32,831 bases of DNA from an uncultured bacterium (GTDB lineage: Bacteria > UBP6 > UBA1177): NCBI GenBank assembly GCA_905235605.1, contig CAJOMF010000018.1:1-32831 (forward strand), read 5' to 3'. The translations under genes were made by a program, and so were the position numbers. Under the pieces are notes generated by a model. That model was not told where the DNA came from. It did not search any database and worked only from the letters and a program-made list of their open reading frames with translations. Every line of letters begins with the position of its first letter. Within the stretch, counting starts at the first letter, position 1. Below, piece by piece: positions 24,576-32,737 of this stretch.

Positions 24576-26150
24576 ATGACTCAAAAAACTCCTTCCATAT
24601 TCAAAAAAAGTTCTGATTTGGCGGTCCTCACAGTAATTTCGCGCATTTTAGGCTTGGTTCGTGAATCCGTAACGGCGGCTTTGCTCGGCACCGGCGTTCT
24701 TGCTGACGCATTCAGTGTTGCTTTTATCGTGCCGGACATGGTGAGGAGACTTTTTGCCGACGGGGTCATGTCAGCCGCATTCATTCCTCAGTTCAAAGGG
24801 CTTGTTACCGAAAACAAAAGGGAGCGTGCTACTGAGTTCTTGAATGCAGTCTTTAGCATTGTTACGGTTTTTGCGTTCGTGGCGGTCGTCATACTGATGG
24901 TTTTTTCGGGAAATCTGGTTTCAGTGCTTTCGCCTTCGTTTGATGCAGAAAGTGCAAAAGAAGCGGCATTCCTCGCAAAAATAATGTTCCCCTACATCTT
25001 TTTTATAACTCTTGCCGCGCTGATCCAAAGCGTTCTCAACAGTTCCGGTATATTCAGACCGAGCGGCTTTTCGCCGATAGTTTTCAATATCACTTTCATC
25101 ACCCTTGCGTTTCTGCTTGCTCCGCTTTCCTCCGATCCTGCGCGCGCGCTGTCGGTCGGCGTTCTTGCCGGAGGTTTCATGCAGATGGCGGTACAGTTCC
25201 CGTTCATGCGGAAAACGCTTTTCAGATTCCGCTTCGTCAGTCTGAAAAAAGCATTTAATGAACCGTTTATCAAGAAGTCGTCGAAGATGATTCTGGCGAC
25301 GCTTTTCGGAACGGGTGCTTACCAGATAAACATTCTTCTCACCACCAGTTTTGCAAGCAAAGCGGGTGTCGGAGTCGTCAGTAGCCTCCGTTTTTCGGCG
25401 CGAATAGAAGAGCTTATCCTCGGCATTTTCGTTGTTTCGCTGAGCACGGTGATCCTTCCCGAACTTGTTGAAAATGCGAAAAGCGGAAACAGCGGGGCTT
25501 TGGAAAAAAATCTCTCGTCAGCTTTGAATTTCGTTGCATTCATATCGATCCCGGCAGTCATTTTCACCGTTTTCAATTCCGATGAAATGGTGAAACTCCT
25601 TTTCGGTTTCGGAAAATTCGACGGAACATCGGTAACGCTAACTTCCGATGCAGTGAAGTTCCGCATTTTCGGACTGTTTTTCATCGCGGTATCGCGTATC
25701 ATGATCTCGCTTTTCTACGCTTTCGAAAAAACGAATGTTCCGATCATTGCAGGGCTTACTTCAATTATTGTCAATTTCGCCGCGGCATACTTTTTAGTCG
25801 AATTCCTTGCGGGAGGAGGCATCGCACTCGCTTCTTCGATAGCTGCTTTTTCGTGTGCCACGATCCTTTTTGCATACAGCTTTTTCTTTTTCAAAGGTGC
25901 TCTGAATCTCGGCAAAGTCGCTCTTTATTTCGTTAAAATTTCAATAATTTCAGTTGTTTCTCTGCTGCCGGCGCTTTTTTTGAAAGGGCGGATCTACGCT
26001 TTTTTTGACACTTTTTTCAAACCTGGCAAAATAAGCGAAATGTGTTCTTTTTCAGCAACGGCGGTTGTTTTTATGGTAATTTTTGCCGGTATATCGGCAG
26101 TTTTGAAAGATGAAATGCTTGAGACTATTAAGGGGATCTTCAAAAAATAG
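24576..26150 (+). CDS. murJ: Lipid II flippase MurJ (MviN family)
   Basis: The 524-residue protein has about 14 hydrophobic segments of the MOP superfamily. It carries MurJ signatures near the N-terminus: SRILGLVRE, then LGTGVLADAFSVAFIVPDMVRRLFADG and the AFIPQF motif. It flips undecaprenyl-linked peptidoglycan precursor across the inner membrane and is normally essential. The ATG at 24576 is preferred: it has GGGGTG upstream and gives the usual short cytoplasmic N-terminus. A TTG 60 bases upstream is in frame but adds an odd hydrophobic extension. The gene marks the return to core chromosome after the accessory island; a DUF1566-AgmX fusion follows after 10 bases. Confidence 0.93.
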   Translation: MTQKTPSIFKKSSDLAVLTVISRILGLVRESVTAALLGTGVLADAFSVAFIVPDMVRRLFADGVMSAAFIPQFKGLVTENKRERATEFLNAVFSIVTVFAFVAVVILMVFSGNLVSVLSPSFDAESAKEAAFLAKIMFPYIFFITLAALIQSVLNSSGIFRPSGFSPIVFNITFITLAFLLAPLSSDPARALSVGVLAGGFMQMAVQFPFMRKTLFRFRFVSLKKAFNEPFIKKSSKMILATLFGTGAYQINILLTTSFASKAGVGVVSSLRFSARIEELILGIFVVSLSTVILPELVENAKSGNSGALEKNLSSALNFVAFISIPAVIFTVFNSDEMVKLLFGFGKFDGTSVTLTSDAVKFRIFGLFFIAVSRIMISLFYAFEKTNVPIIAGLTSIIVNFAAAYFLVEFLAGGGIALASSIAAFSCATILFAYSFFFFKGALNLGKVALYFVKISIISVVSLLPALFLKGRIYAFFDTFFKPGKISEMCSFSATAVVFMVIFAGISAVLKDEMLETIKGIFKK

Positions 26151-26160
26151 AGGTGAGCTC

Positions 26161-27066
26161 ATGAGAAAAATTTTGTTTTTGGTTGTTTTGAATGCGGCAT
26201 TTTTTACGGCGGCTCTTTTTGCAGAGGGTGAGAATCTGGTTTTTTCCGCCCGTTCTTTAGAGAAAATGACGTGGAACGAGGCTCAGGATTTCTGTAAAGG
26301 AATCAAATTTTACAATGAGGAGTGGCGTCTGCCGAATATCGATGAATTGCGTGAACTTGTGCGCAACTGTCCTGCGACCGAGCCCGGAGGAAGCTGCCGC
26401 GTAAGCGAAGAAGGTAACTGTCTTGCAGGAAACTGCAGTCAGCCCAAAGATTCATGCACTTGCGAAAGGAAACTGAAAAACAGAGGTTTTTACAGCATGT
26501 TCGGCGATGCGGATTACATCGGGCTCTGGTCTTCATCTACACTTTCAAATGATGAGAAAAAGGCTTGGGGAGCCGTTTTTTACAGCGGAATGATTGGAAG
26601 TCTCGGCAAAGATGCAAAACTTTATGCAAGATGCGTTAGCGAGCCTAAGTCGAGCAGCGGGACTAAAAACGGAGAAAAAACTGAAAAAATAGAACTGGAA
26701 AATAATGGAGTTGCAAGTGTCGGGGAAAAAGGCGGAACGGCTGTCGTTTCCGGAAAAGTCGACAAAAATAAGTTTGATATAGATAAATATATTGATGAAA
26801 AAAACAGCGATATTTCCCATTGCGTTTACCGTGGACTTAAGGAAGACAAAGACCTTTCGCATGGAATGGTTGCTATAGATTTTATGATTGCAGAGACAGG
26901 AGAGGTCGTTTATTCAAATGTTAAGATGAGCACGACCGGTAATCTGACTGTTGAAAATTGTATAGCGGAAATGATTAAAAAGGTGAAATTTCCTGCTTTG
27001 GGAAAAGATACGACAATATATGCGAACGAAAGATTCCGTTTTCATGCAAAAAGAGGGAAGAAATAG
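26161..27066 (+). CDS. Secreted DUF1566 - AgmX/TonB-C-like fusion protein
   Basis: The 301-residue protein (ATG at 26161, GAGGTGA upstream) has a signal peptide with cleavage near LFA-EG (about 22). A DUF1566 domain (about 25-160) follows, with EWRLPNIDELRELVRNC, a Cys-rich insert, LWSSSTLSN and ARCVS. A polar linker leads to a C-terminal domain (about 205-300) containing ISHCVYRGL, GMVAIDFMIAETGEVVYSNV and ENCIAEMIKKVKFPAL. The paired Cys and the G-x-V pattern match the AgmX/PglI C-terminal domain, a TonB-C-like fold, also present in the next gene. It starts 10 bases after murJ. The role is unknown; the architecture suggests an envelope-spanning or surface contact protein. Confidence 0.78.
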   Translation: MRKILFLVVLNAAFFTAALFAEGENLVFSARSLEKMTWNEAQDFCKGIKFYNEEWRLPNIDELRELVRNCPATEPGGSCRVSEEGNCLAGNCSQPKDSCTCERKLKNRGFYSMFGDADYIGLWSSSTLSNDEKKAWGAVFYSGMIGSLGKDAKLYARCVSEPKSSSGTKNGEKTEKIELENNGVASVGEKGGTAVVSGKVDKNKFDIDKYIDEKNSDISHCVYRGLKEDKDLSHGMVAIDFMIAETGEVVYSNVKMSTTGNLTVENCIAEMIKKVKFPALGKDTTIYANERFRFHAKRGKK

Positions 27067-27157
27067 CATCTATTCGGTCTGACGATTTTTCTGGAAATTT
27101 CCTAAGATATTCCTAAAATAGCGCGGTTTTTTGATTAAGGTCATTAAGAGGTAAAAA

Positions 27158-27859
27158 ATGAAAAAAGTTCTCGTTGTCGTCATCATCGTTGTGATAATCG
27201 CCCTGCTTGCAGCTTACAAATGCAGCAGAAGCCGTGACACCGAAAATGTAGAGACGTCACCTGAGACGTCTCAGACAGAACCCGCACCGGCTGCTGAAGA
27301 AGCTCCCGCTCAGAATGAAGCGCCTGCTGAAGAAGTAAAGGAAGAACCGGCACAGGAAGAACCAGAGCCTGCGATTGCTCCTGCAAAAGAACCTAAAAAA
27401 GAAGTAAAAAATGCAAAACCCGTTGCGGAAAAGGCTGAAAAAGTAGAAAAGACTGAAAAAGAAGCTCCGAAAGCTGCTCCGGCTGAAAAGAAACCGGTAG
27501 CCAGAGAAGAAAAGGCTGCTCCGGAAAGACCGATGCCTGAAGTAAAACGTGCTCCGAATGAAGCAAACATCGATTCCGCAGGTGTTACGAAAGTTATCAA
27601 CGTAAGTCGTGCAGCCATCAAAAGATGCTACGACAAGGCTTTGACATCGAATCCTCAACTTAGGGGAAAAATGTCTGTAAAAATAGTGATCAATCAGCAG
27701 GGGAGAGTGGACAAGACTGAAATCGTTGATGACACGCTCCATGATGCCGAAGTTGCAAAATGTGTTAAAGGCGTTATCGGCAGGCTTCGTTTCCCGAAAC
27801 CGGCTGATGGAACAGCTACAGTTACTTTCCCGTTCGCATTTGACCCGAAAAATCAATAA
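27158..27859 (+). CDS. Envelope protein with AgmX/PglI C-terminal (TonB-C-like) domain
   Basis: The 233-residue protein has one N-terminal membrane helix (about 3-20). A long Pro/Ala/Glu/Lys-rich linker (about 28-130, many PAE/APA motifs) leads to a C-terminal AgmX/PglI-type domain (about 138-230) with RAAIKRCYDKAL, GKMSVKIVINQQGRVDK, VAKCVKGVIGRLRFPKP and VTFPFAF. This TonB-like layout spans the periplasm. In Myxococcus such domains occur in gliding and other envelope machines, but no partner gene is visible here, so the function stays open. GAGGT precedes the ATG. An inverted repeat at 27251-27272 lies inside the start of the linker. Confidence 0.82.
   Translation: MKKVLVVVIIVVIIALLAAYKCSRSRDTENVETSPETSQTEPAPAAEEAPAQNEAPAEEVKEEPAQEEPEPAIAPAKEPKKEVKNAKPVAEKAEKVEKTEKEAPKAAPAEKKPVAREEKAAPERPMPEVKRAPNEANIDSAGVTKVINVSRAAIKRCYDKALTSNPQLRGKMSVKIVINQQGRVDKTEIVDDTLHDAEVAKCVKGVIGRLRFPKPADGTATVTFPFAFDPKNQ
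27251..27272. repeat. Perfect inverted repeat inside the 27158 gene
   Basis: GAGACGTC (27251-27258) and GACGTCTC (27265-27272) flank a six-base loop. The sequence, preceded by GTA, resembles the leader palindrome at 20221-20249 and encodes ETSPETSQ in the linker. Confidence 0.65.
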
Positions 27860-27958
27860 ATTCACGCAAATATCGCAAGTCACAAAAAAATCGGTTGATA
27901 ATGTCCCGAAAATATTTAAGATAGAAAGGTTGTTTTGTGTCTTTTACGGAGAAAAGTG

Positions 27959-29032
27959 ATGAGAAGATTTTTCTTTTTATTTTTGGCTTTCATCTTGGTT
28001 TCATGCAGTGCTGACGGTCTGAAGAGGATAGTTCCGGCAGCTGATGAAACACCGGATGACGGTGCCGCAGAAAACGATGATCCGGAAATTCAGGATTCTG
28101 ATCCGGTCGAACCGACGGAAAATGTTCCTGACGATGCCGAAGATCCGACGATTGGTGATGCTGATCCTGCTGATTTGACGGACGATGATCTCTCTGAGAA
28201 CGACATGGACAATCCGCTTACCGATGAAGATTTTTCTGTTTTGCCTGACGCAGATACTGCTGACGACGATCCGTCGGTTAGCGACGATAATCCGGTTCCT
28301 GACGAAGAACCGCCTGTTTGCGGTGAAATTTTCAACGGTTCGAACTGTTTCATGGCATCATGCGAGACCGATGCCGACTGCTGCGAAGCCGACCTTTGCG
28401 TTGCGACTGAGGCCTGCGGCGGCGCTAAAGTTTGCAGGAACGCTTTTTTCAAGGAAAATTTTGATTCTTACGTAGCCGGAAGTTTCCCGAATGGAGGAGT
28501 GTGGACATTGAAGTATAACGGTGCGGGAAACAAGTATCAGATAGTTACCTCTGAAAAATCTGTATCACCCGAGAACAGCATGCATCTTTTAGGAAATCAG
28601 ATGAAGAATTATTCCTCGATCATGACGGCTGCTTTGCCTGAGGTTCCTGATGTGATCAATGTCGAGGCAAAGATGAACGCTGAAGGCGACGATGTTTCTT
28701 TTGCACTCTGTTCATTTGAGCATGCAGACAATCAAACAAACTGGGGCGATATGTACTTGAAAGTCGAGTTTGCTGACGGAAAAATCCGCTATCAGATTCC
28801 GGAATGGACAGTTTATGAGGTCGCGCCTTCTTATGAACCTAACAAGTGGTACAAACTCCGCGTGAAAATGAACCAGTCGGCGAAAACAGTTTCTGTCTGG
28901 GTCAACGACGAGCTGAAAGTTGACAATAAGGCATTCAATCTTGATTCCTGGTCAATTCCCAATATATGTCTGGCATCGAACAAGAACTATAAAAAAGTGT
29001 GGTTCGACGATATCTTCGTTTGGGCTGAATAA
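27959..29032 (+). CDS. Asp/Glu-rich lipoprotein with C-terminal concanavalin-like domain
   Basis: The ATG at 27959 has GGAGAA upstream; 357 residues follow. The lipobox is LVSC (Cys16). Residues about 25-120 are a highly acidic, Asp/Pro-rich linker (DDDPSVSDDNPVPDEEP type), common in surface lipoproteins of this kind of bacterium. A Cys-rich module (about 121-160, ETDADCCEADLC and ACGGAKVC) follows. Residues about 165-357 look like a LamG/concanavalin-type jelly roll: ENFDSY near its start, KWYKLRVKMNQSAKTVSVWV and VWFDDIFVW near the end. It is probably a cell-surface carbohydrate- or protein-binding lipoprotein. It ends 9 bases before the convergent methyltransferase gene. Confidence 0.78.
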   Translation: MRRFFFLFLAFILVSCSADGLKRIVPAADETPDDGAAENDDPEIQDSDPVEPTENVPDDAEDPTIGDADPADLTDDDLSENDMDNPLTDEDFSVLPDADTADDDPSVSDDNPVPDEEPPVCGEIFNGSNCFMASCETDADCCEADLCVATEACGGAKVCRNAFFKENFDSYVAGSFPNGGVWTLKYNGAGNKYQIVTSEKSVSPENSMHLLGNQMKNYSSIMTAALPEVPDVINVEAKMNAEGDDVSFALCSFEHADNQTNWGDMYLKVEFADGKIRYQIPEWTVYEVAPSYEPNKWYKLRVKMNQSAKTVSVWVNDELKVDNKAFNLDSWSIPNICLASNKNYKKVWFDDIFVWAE

Positions 29033-29041
29033 TATATTTCT

Positions 29042-29932
29042 TTAATGTTTTCCTAAGGTTATCTTTTCTGACAAAGCTTTGATGTGCTCCGGTGTCGTTC
29101 CGCAGCATCCGCCGACGATTTTAGGTTCGTATTTCACGATTATTTCACTCATTTTTTCTGCAAATTCGTCAGGAGCCGTTTTGTAGACGAATTTTCCGCT
29201 AATTTTTTCAGGAAGTCCTAAATTCGGCATGACTATAAGAGGTGAATCAGATGTTTTTTTAATGATTTCAAGATCTTCCGCTATCGTTGCAAGGTCTTCG
29301 CAGTTGAGTCCTAAAGCTGAAATATCGTATTTTGAAAGCGTTTCAGCGAACATTTCAAACGGCGTGCCTGTGTGGGTCTTTCCGTTTTTTCCTGAAAGCG
29401 AAACTATGACGGGAATATCTTCATTGATTTTTTTTGCTGCTACAAGTGCTGAATTTAATTGAATAATATCCTGCACGGTCTCGAAAATGAGCAGGTCGGC
29501 ACCGCCTTCCAGAAGAGCGGAGATCTGAGCATAATACGCTTCGAAAAGGAGAGCTTCATCCTGCTGCAATGAGCCGTTCCGGTTGAAAACAGGACCGGCT
29601 GAACCTGCAACGAAGCGCTCTCTTTCAGGAGTTGCAAACTTTTCAACCGCTTTTTTTGCGGTTTCAGCCGCCTTTTTTGCACATTCAAAAGCGCTTTCCG
29701 TTATTCCGAAATTTTCAAATACAAGCGGATTCGAGTTGAAGGAATTCGTTTCGACAACGTTGCATCCGGCTGCAAAATAGGCTTCATGAAGTGATCTTGC
29801 CAAATTGGTATCATAAAAATTCAGCAGATCGGGGCAGGGGAGTCCGGTACTTTTTTCAAGAAGGTTCGTGCCTGTGGCACCATCAAAAATAATTATTTTT
29901 CTGCTGTTGAAAAACTCTTTAAACTGGATCAT
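29042..29932 (-). CDS. Homocysteine S-methyltransferase-family protein (single domain)
   Basis: The 296-residue protein is a Pfam S-methyl_trans (homocysteine-binding) TIM barrel. It shows DGATGTNL near 20, ETNSFNSN near 60, the zinc ligand Cys in LGLNCED (near 210) and the C-terminal pair GGCCGTTPEH (Cys276 and Cys277). All three zinc cysteines are present. It should activate homocysteine for methylation to methionine. It lacks the pterin, cobalamin and activation domains of MetH, so the methyl donor (S-methylmethionine, or a split MetH partner) is not known. Its ATG overlaps the TGA of the ThyX-like gene (ATGA), so the two are coupled. Confidence 0.88.
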   Translation of the reverse strand: MIQFKEFFNSRKIIIFDGATGTNLLEKSTGLPCPDLLNFYDTNLARSLHEAYFAAGCNVVETNSFNSNPLVFENFGITESAFECAKKAAETAKKAVEKFATPERERFVAGSAGPVFNRNGSLQQDEALLFEAYYAQISALLEGGADLLIFETVQDIIQLNSALVAAKKINEDIPVIVSLSGKNGKTHTGTPFEMFAETLSKYDISALGLNCEDLATIAEDLEIIKKTSDSPLIVMPNLGLPEKISGKFVYKTAPDEFAEKMSEIIVKYEPKIVGGCCGTTPEHIKALSEKITLGKH

Positions 29933-31386
29933 TTTTCTGGAAAAACTTTTGCAAAACAGTCACGGTAGCTGCTTTTTCCGCAGAGAAGCAGTGATGTAAG
30001 CGGGTGTTTCTGCTTTACGAAATCTGCCGCAGCACGTGCACTCATCCTGATATCCCACTGTGCATGTTCGTCGTCACGCAGCGAAACGAAGTGGTAAAGC
30101 TCTCTCGCATTGAGTTTGAGCAGCACTCTGCGCCTGTGGGCGTTGGTGAGGATGTAGTTTTTCAGATAAGGGAACTTTTTCGCGAAATCGTGATGAAAGT
30201 CGTTGATTCTATTGATGTTTTCATTAAAAAACGCCTCTTTGCCGATCGCTTTTATTGATTCGGGGAGAGTGCAGCCGAGATTCGGATCGTAATCCTGAAC
30301 GAGCTGAGTCGTCATTCTGTGGCGCTTGAGCTGTGCGTAATTGGTCGCGCTGACGAGAAGTTCAAAGGTGTAGTCTATGTTTTCAAAGGCTCTGTCCACT
30401 TTTTCAAAGCTCTCTTTCGAAGCGAGCGCCTGCTTTATGAGCTCCTCTTTTTCGGCAAAACTCATAGTTCCGGCATGGTTGAGGCAGCTTTCGAAATCCT
30501 GATTTGAATATGCGTAAAGAAGCGATGCTACAAGTATTTTGTCTGCGTCTTCAGTGCATGAGACCGGTCTGAAAATCGAATTATTATCAATGGTTGCAGT
30601 TTTCAGGAATGCCGCCGCAGCTTCAAGCGCGCTTCTTTTCGCCGCTTCGTGCTTTGTCGGTTCGACATACTTGATAAGCGAAGGTGCCAGCGTTTTGACT
30701 TTGTCGAAAAGTGTCGCCGAAAGCTCTCTCACTTCGGCAAGGTGCGAGGAGTTGAACTGTCTCAGCATATTTTCGAGCGAGCGGGCGTTGACGGTCATTC
30801 CGAACTGCGATTTTGTGGCAAGCGCGACGATGTATCGAGCGTCTTCTTTCGCCTTGGTCTCAAGGTCGATCCGGTCTCTTTTTGTTTTTATTTTGTCTGC
30901 GTTTTTCGCAAAAAGGTCAACTTTTAAAGCTTCAAAAAGGGTGAAATAGGCATCGTTCTGAAGTTTTATGATGTTTGCGAACTTTTCTGCGTATGGAGTG
31001 TTCTTAATTTCTTCCGGCATTACGAAATCGCCGTCCAAAGTGATGTAGCGCTGGCTTTTTTCGGTGAATGAGGCAAGCCTGAACTTCTGCACTTCCTCGA
31101 CAGCAAGACGTGACAAACCGACTATGTCGAAGTTGAAAACTGCGTGTTCGGCGACACTCGAGTGACCGAGGCCGAAAATGATGGTTTCATTCGACTTTCT
31201 CGATTTTGCGACTTCGGTGCGCGAAATTCTTCTGAGTTCTCCGATATCGGCAGGGTCTCTCGAAATGCGGGCGTAAGCGGCGCTCAGAGTTTCGGGCGTG
31301 ACGTTGTCTTCCGTCCAGTCTGCGCGGTTTTTGAGTTCTTCAATTATCGAACTGTCGATGTTGTATCCGGCCAAAGTTACGTTCAT
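29929..31386 (-). CDS. Tandem ThyX-like (FAD-dependent thymidylate synthase family) protein
   Basis: The ATG at 31386 (GGAGAG upstream) gives 485 residues in two ThyX-like halves (about 35-240 and 280-465). Half one has GHSSVAEH (His75, Glu80, His81), a degenerate signature K101-F-R-L-A-S106-F-T-E109-K-S111-Q-R113-Y114, then NARSL (200-204) and AEVREL. Half two has RHR (355-357) without the rest of the signature, NARELYHF (426-433) and AQWDIR (442-447). Canonical ThyX has RHRxxSxNExSxRY in one stretch, on about 230 residues. The protein may be a pseudodimer with shared active sites, or a paralogue with another flavin-dependent function. It is the first gene of an operon with the homocysteine methyltransferase. 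Confidence 0.82.
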   Translation of the reverse strand: MNVTLAGYNIDSSIIEELKNRADWTEDNVTPETLSAAYARISRDPADIGELRRISRTEVAKSRKSNETIIFGLGHSSVAEHAVFNFDIVGLSRLAVEEVQKFRLASFTEKSQRYITLDGDFVMPEEIKNTPYAEKFANIIKLQNDAYFTLFEALKVDLFAKNADKIKTKRDRIDLETKAKEDARYIVALATKSQFGMTVNARSLENMLRQFNSSHLAEVRELSATLFDKVKTLAPSLIKYVEPTKHEAAKRSALEAAAAFLKTATIDNNSIFRPVSCTEDADKILVASLLYAYSNQDFESCLNHAGTMSFAEKEELIKQALASKESFEKVDRAFENIDYTFELLVSATNYAQLKRHRMTTQLVQDYDPNLGCTLPESIKAIGKEAFFNENINRINDFHHDFAKKFPYLKNYILTNAHRRRVLLKLNARELYHFVSLRDDEHAQWDIRMSARAAADFVKQKHPLTSLLLCGKSSYRDCFAKVFPEK

Positions 31387-31428
31387 TTTTCTCTCCACAA
31401 AAAAAGCCGGCTGTCTTTACCATAATTT

Positions 31429-31456
31429 TTGGAACATGAGAATTTTTTGTTATAAT
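31429..31456 (+). promoter_or_regulatory. Promoter of the ankyrin-repeat gene
   Basis: TTGGAA (31429-31434), 16 bases, then TATAAT (31451-31456) on the plus strand. This leaves a leader of about 120 bases before the ATG at 31583. Confidence 0.6.
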
Positions 31457-31582
31457 GATGATCGGGTTTTCGTTCATATCGTTCTTTCGGCGCGGCGTAC
31501 TTTTTTCGATATCTCGTTATGCCGTAATATCGTTATTCCGAGCGGCGCAGGACAAGAACAAAAAACAGGAGGCTTTTGAAAT

Positions 31583-32704
31583 ATGAAGATCTTTTCCGCG
31601 CTTTTTTCGATATTTTTTCTTTTTTCCGTTTTTGCCGAAGATGTGAACGAGTCTTTTTCCGCAGCGGTCCAGGCGGGAAACGTTAAGGCGGCGGCAGACA
31701 TCTTTGCAAAAGGTGCCGACATCAATTTCGTCGATGAAGAGTGGCCGCTTTTTGTCACTGCGGTGACATCAAACGATGTGAAAATGGCTGAATTTTTCAT
31801 AAAAAACGGCGTAAATCTCGAACTCAAGGGGCCTGACGGTAAAACAGCGCTTCTTCATGCGATTTCTTTGAAAAACAAGCAGCTTGTCGGAATGCTCATA
31901 ACGGCGGGTGCAGACCTTAAAGCGGAAGATCTGAACGGTAAAAATGCTCTGATGTATGCGGCTGAAGCCAACAACGCCGAACTGATGAACAAACTTCTAA
32001 AGCATGGTTTTGACCCGAAAAAGCATTCCAAAGCGGGAAAAACTGCTCTCGACTACGCGATAGATGCAAGAGCGCAGGAAACCTACAGGATTTTGAGCAA
32101 AAAAAATACACTTCCGATTGATTTCATAAACGCGGTGGAAAAGGGCGACGCGAAGGCGGTAAAAACCCTGATCTCGGAAGGTGCCGACGTCAGCACAAAA
32201 GATAAAAACGGCAAGGCGGCGGTCGTCATCGCTACCGAAAAAGGCTACACCGAAGTGCTGAAACTTCTCCTTGAAAACGGAGCCGACCCGAATGGAAAAT
32301 ATTTCAAAAATCCCAAGGCGAATCTGTTCGTTTTGTCTATGCACAACAATCACTTCGATGCCGCGCTCGTCCTTTTGAAATCAGGCGCCAACGCAGATTT
32401 CAACCACAAATTCCAAGGCGGAAAAACGGCACTTATGACGGCAATAGAATCCAAAAATCAAGGCCTTGTGACATATCTTCTTCTGAAAAAATCCGATGTT
32501 GATGCGACTGACGATTTCGGAAACACCGCTCTGATCTATGCGGTAAAAAGTGACCTTTTTTCAGTCGCGAAAAAACTTCTCGAACTCGGTGCCGACCCGA
32601 CATTGAGACAGGTCGACGGAAAAACTGCGCTCGATATTGCAAAATCTGAAAACAGATCATCACTTGTCCGAATTCTTTCCGAAGCTGAGAAAAAGTGGAA
32701 ATAG
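31583..32704 (+). CDS. Secreted ankyrin-repeat protein
   Basis: The 373-residue protein has a signal peptide (MKIFSALFSIFFLFSVFAED, cleavage near FA-ED). About nine to ten ankyrin repeats follow, with typical NGKTALMYA-, GADL/GADP- and LLxxGAD-type turns, filling the rest of the chain to the end. AGGAGG at 31567-31572 precedes the ATG by ten bases. It is probably a periplasmic protein-binding scaffold. Bacterial periplasmic ankyrin proteins have been linked to oxidative-stress tolerance and to binding secreted partners, but nothing here identifies the partner. It stands alone, divergent from the ThyX-like operon. Confidence 0.9.
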   Translation: MKIFSALFSIFFLFSVFAEDVNESFSAAVQAGNVKAAADIFAKGADINFVDEEWPLFVTAVTSNDVKMAEFFIKNGVNLELKGPDGKTALLHAISLKNKQLVGMLITAGADLKAEDLNGKNALMYAAEANNAELMNKLLKHGFDPKKHSKAGKTALDYAIDARAQETYRILSKKNTLPIDFINAVEKGDAKAVKTLISEGADVSTKDKNGKAAVVIATEKGYTEVLKLLLENGADPNGKYFKNPKANLFVLSMHNNHFDAALVLLKSGANADFNHKFQGGKTALMTAIESKNQGLVTYLLLKKSDVDATDDFGNTALIYAVKSDLFSVAKKLLELGADPTLRQVDGKTALDIAKSENRSSLVRILSEAEKKWK

Positions 32705-32737
32705 AGTTTGCTATTTGTGGTTCAGTCCCAAATATAG

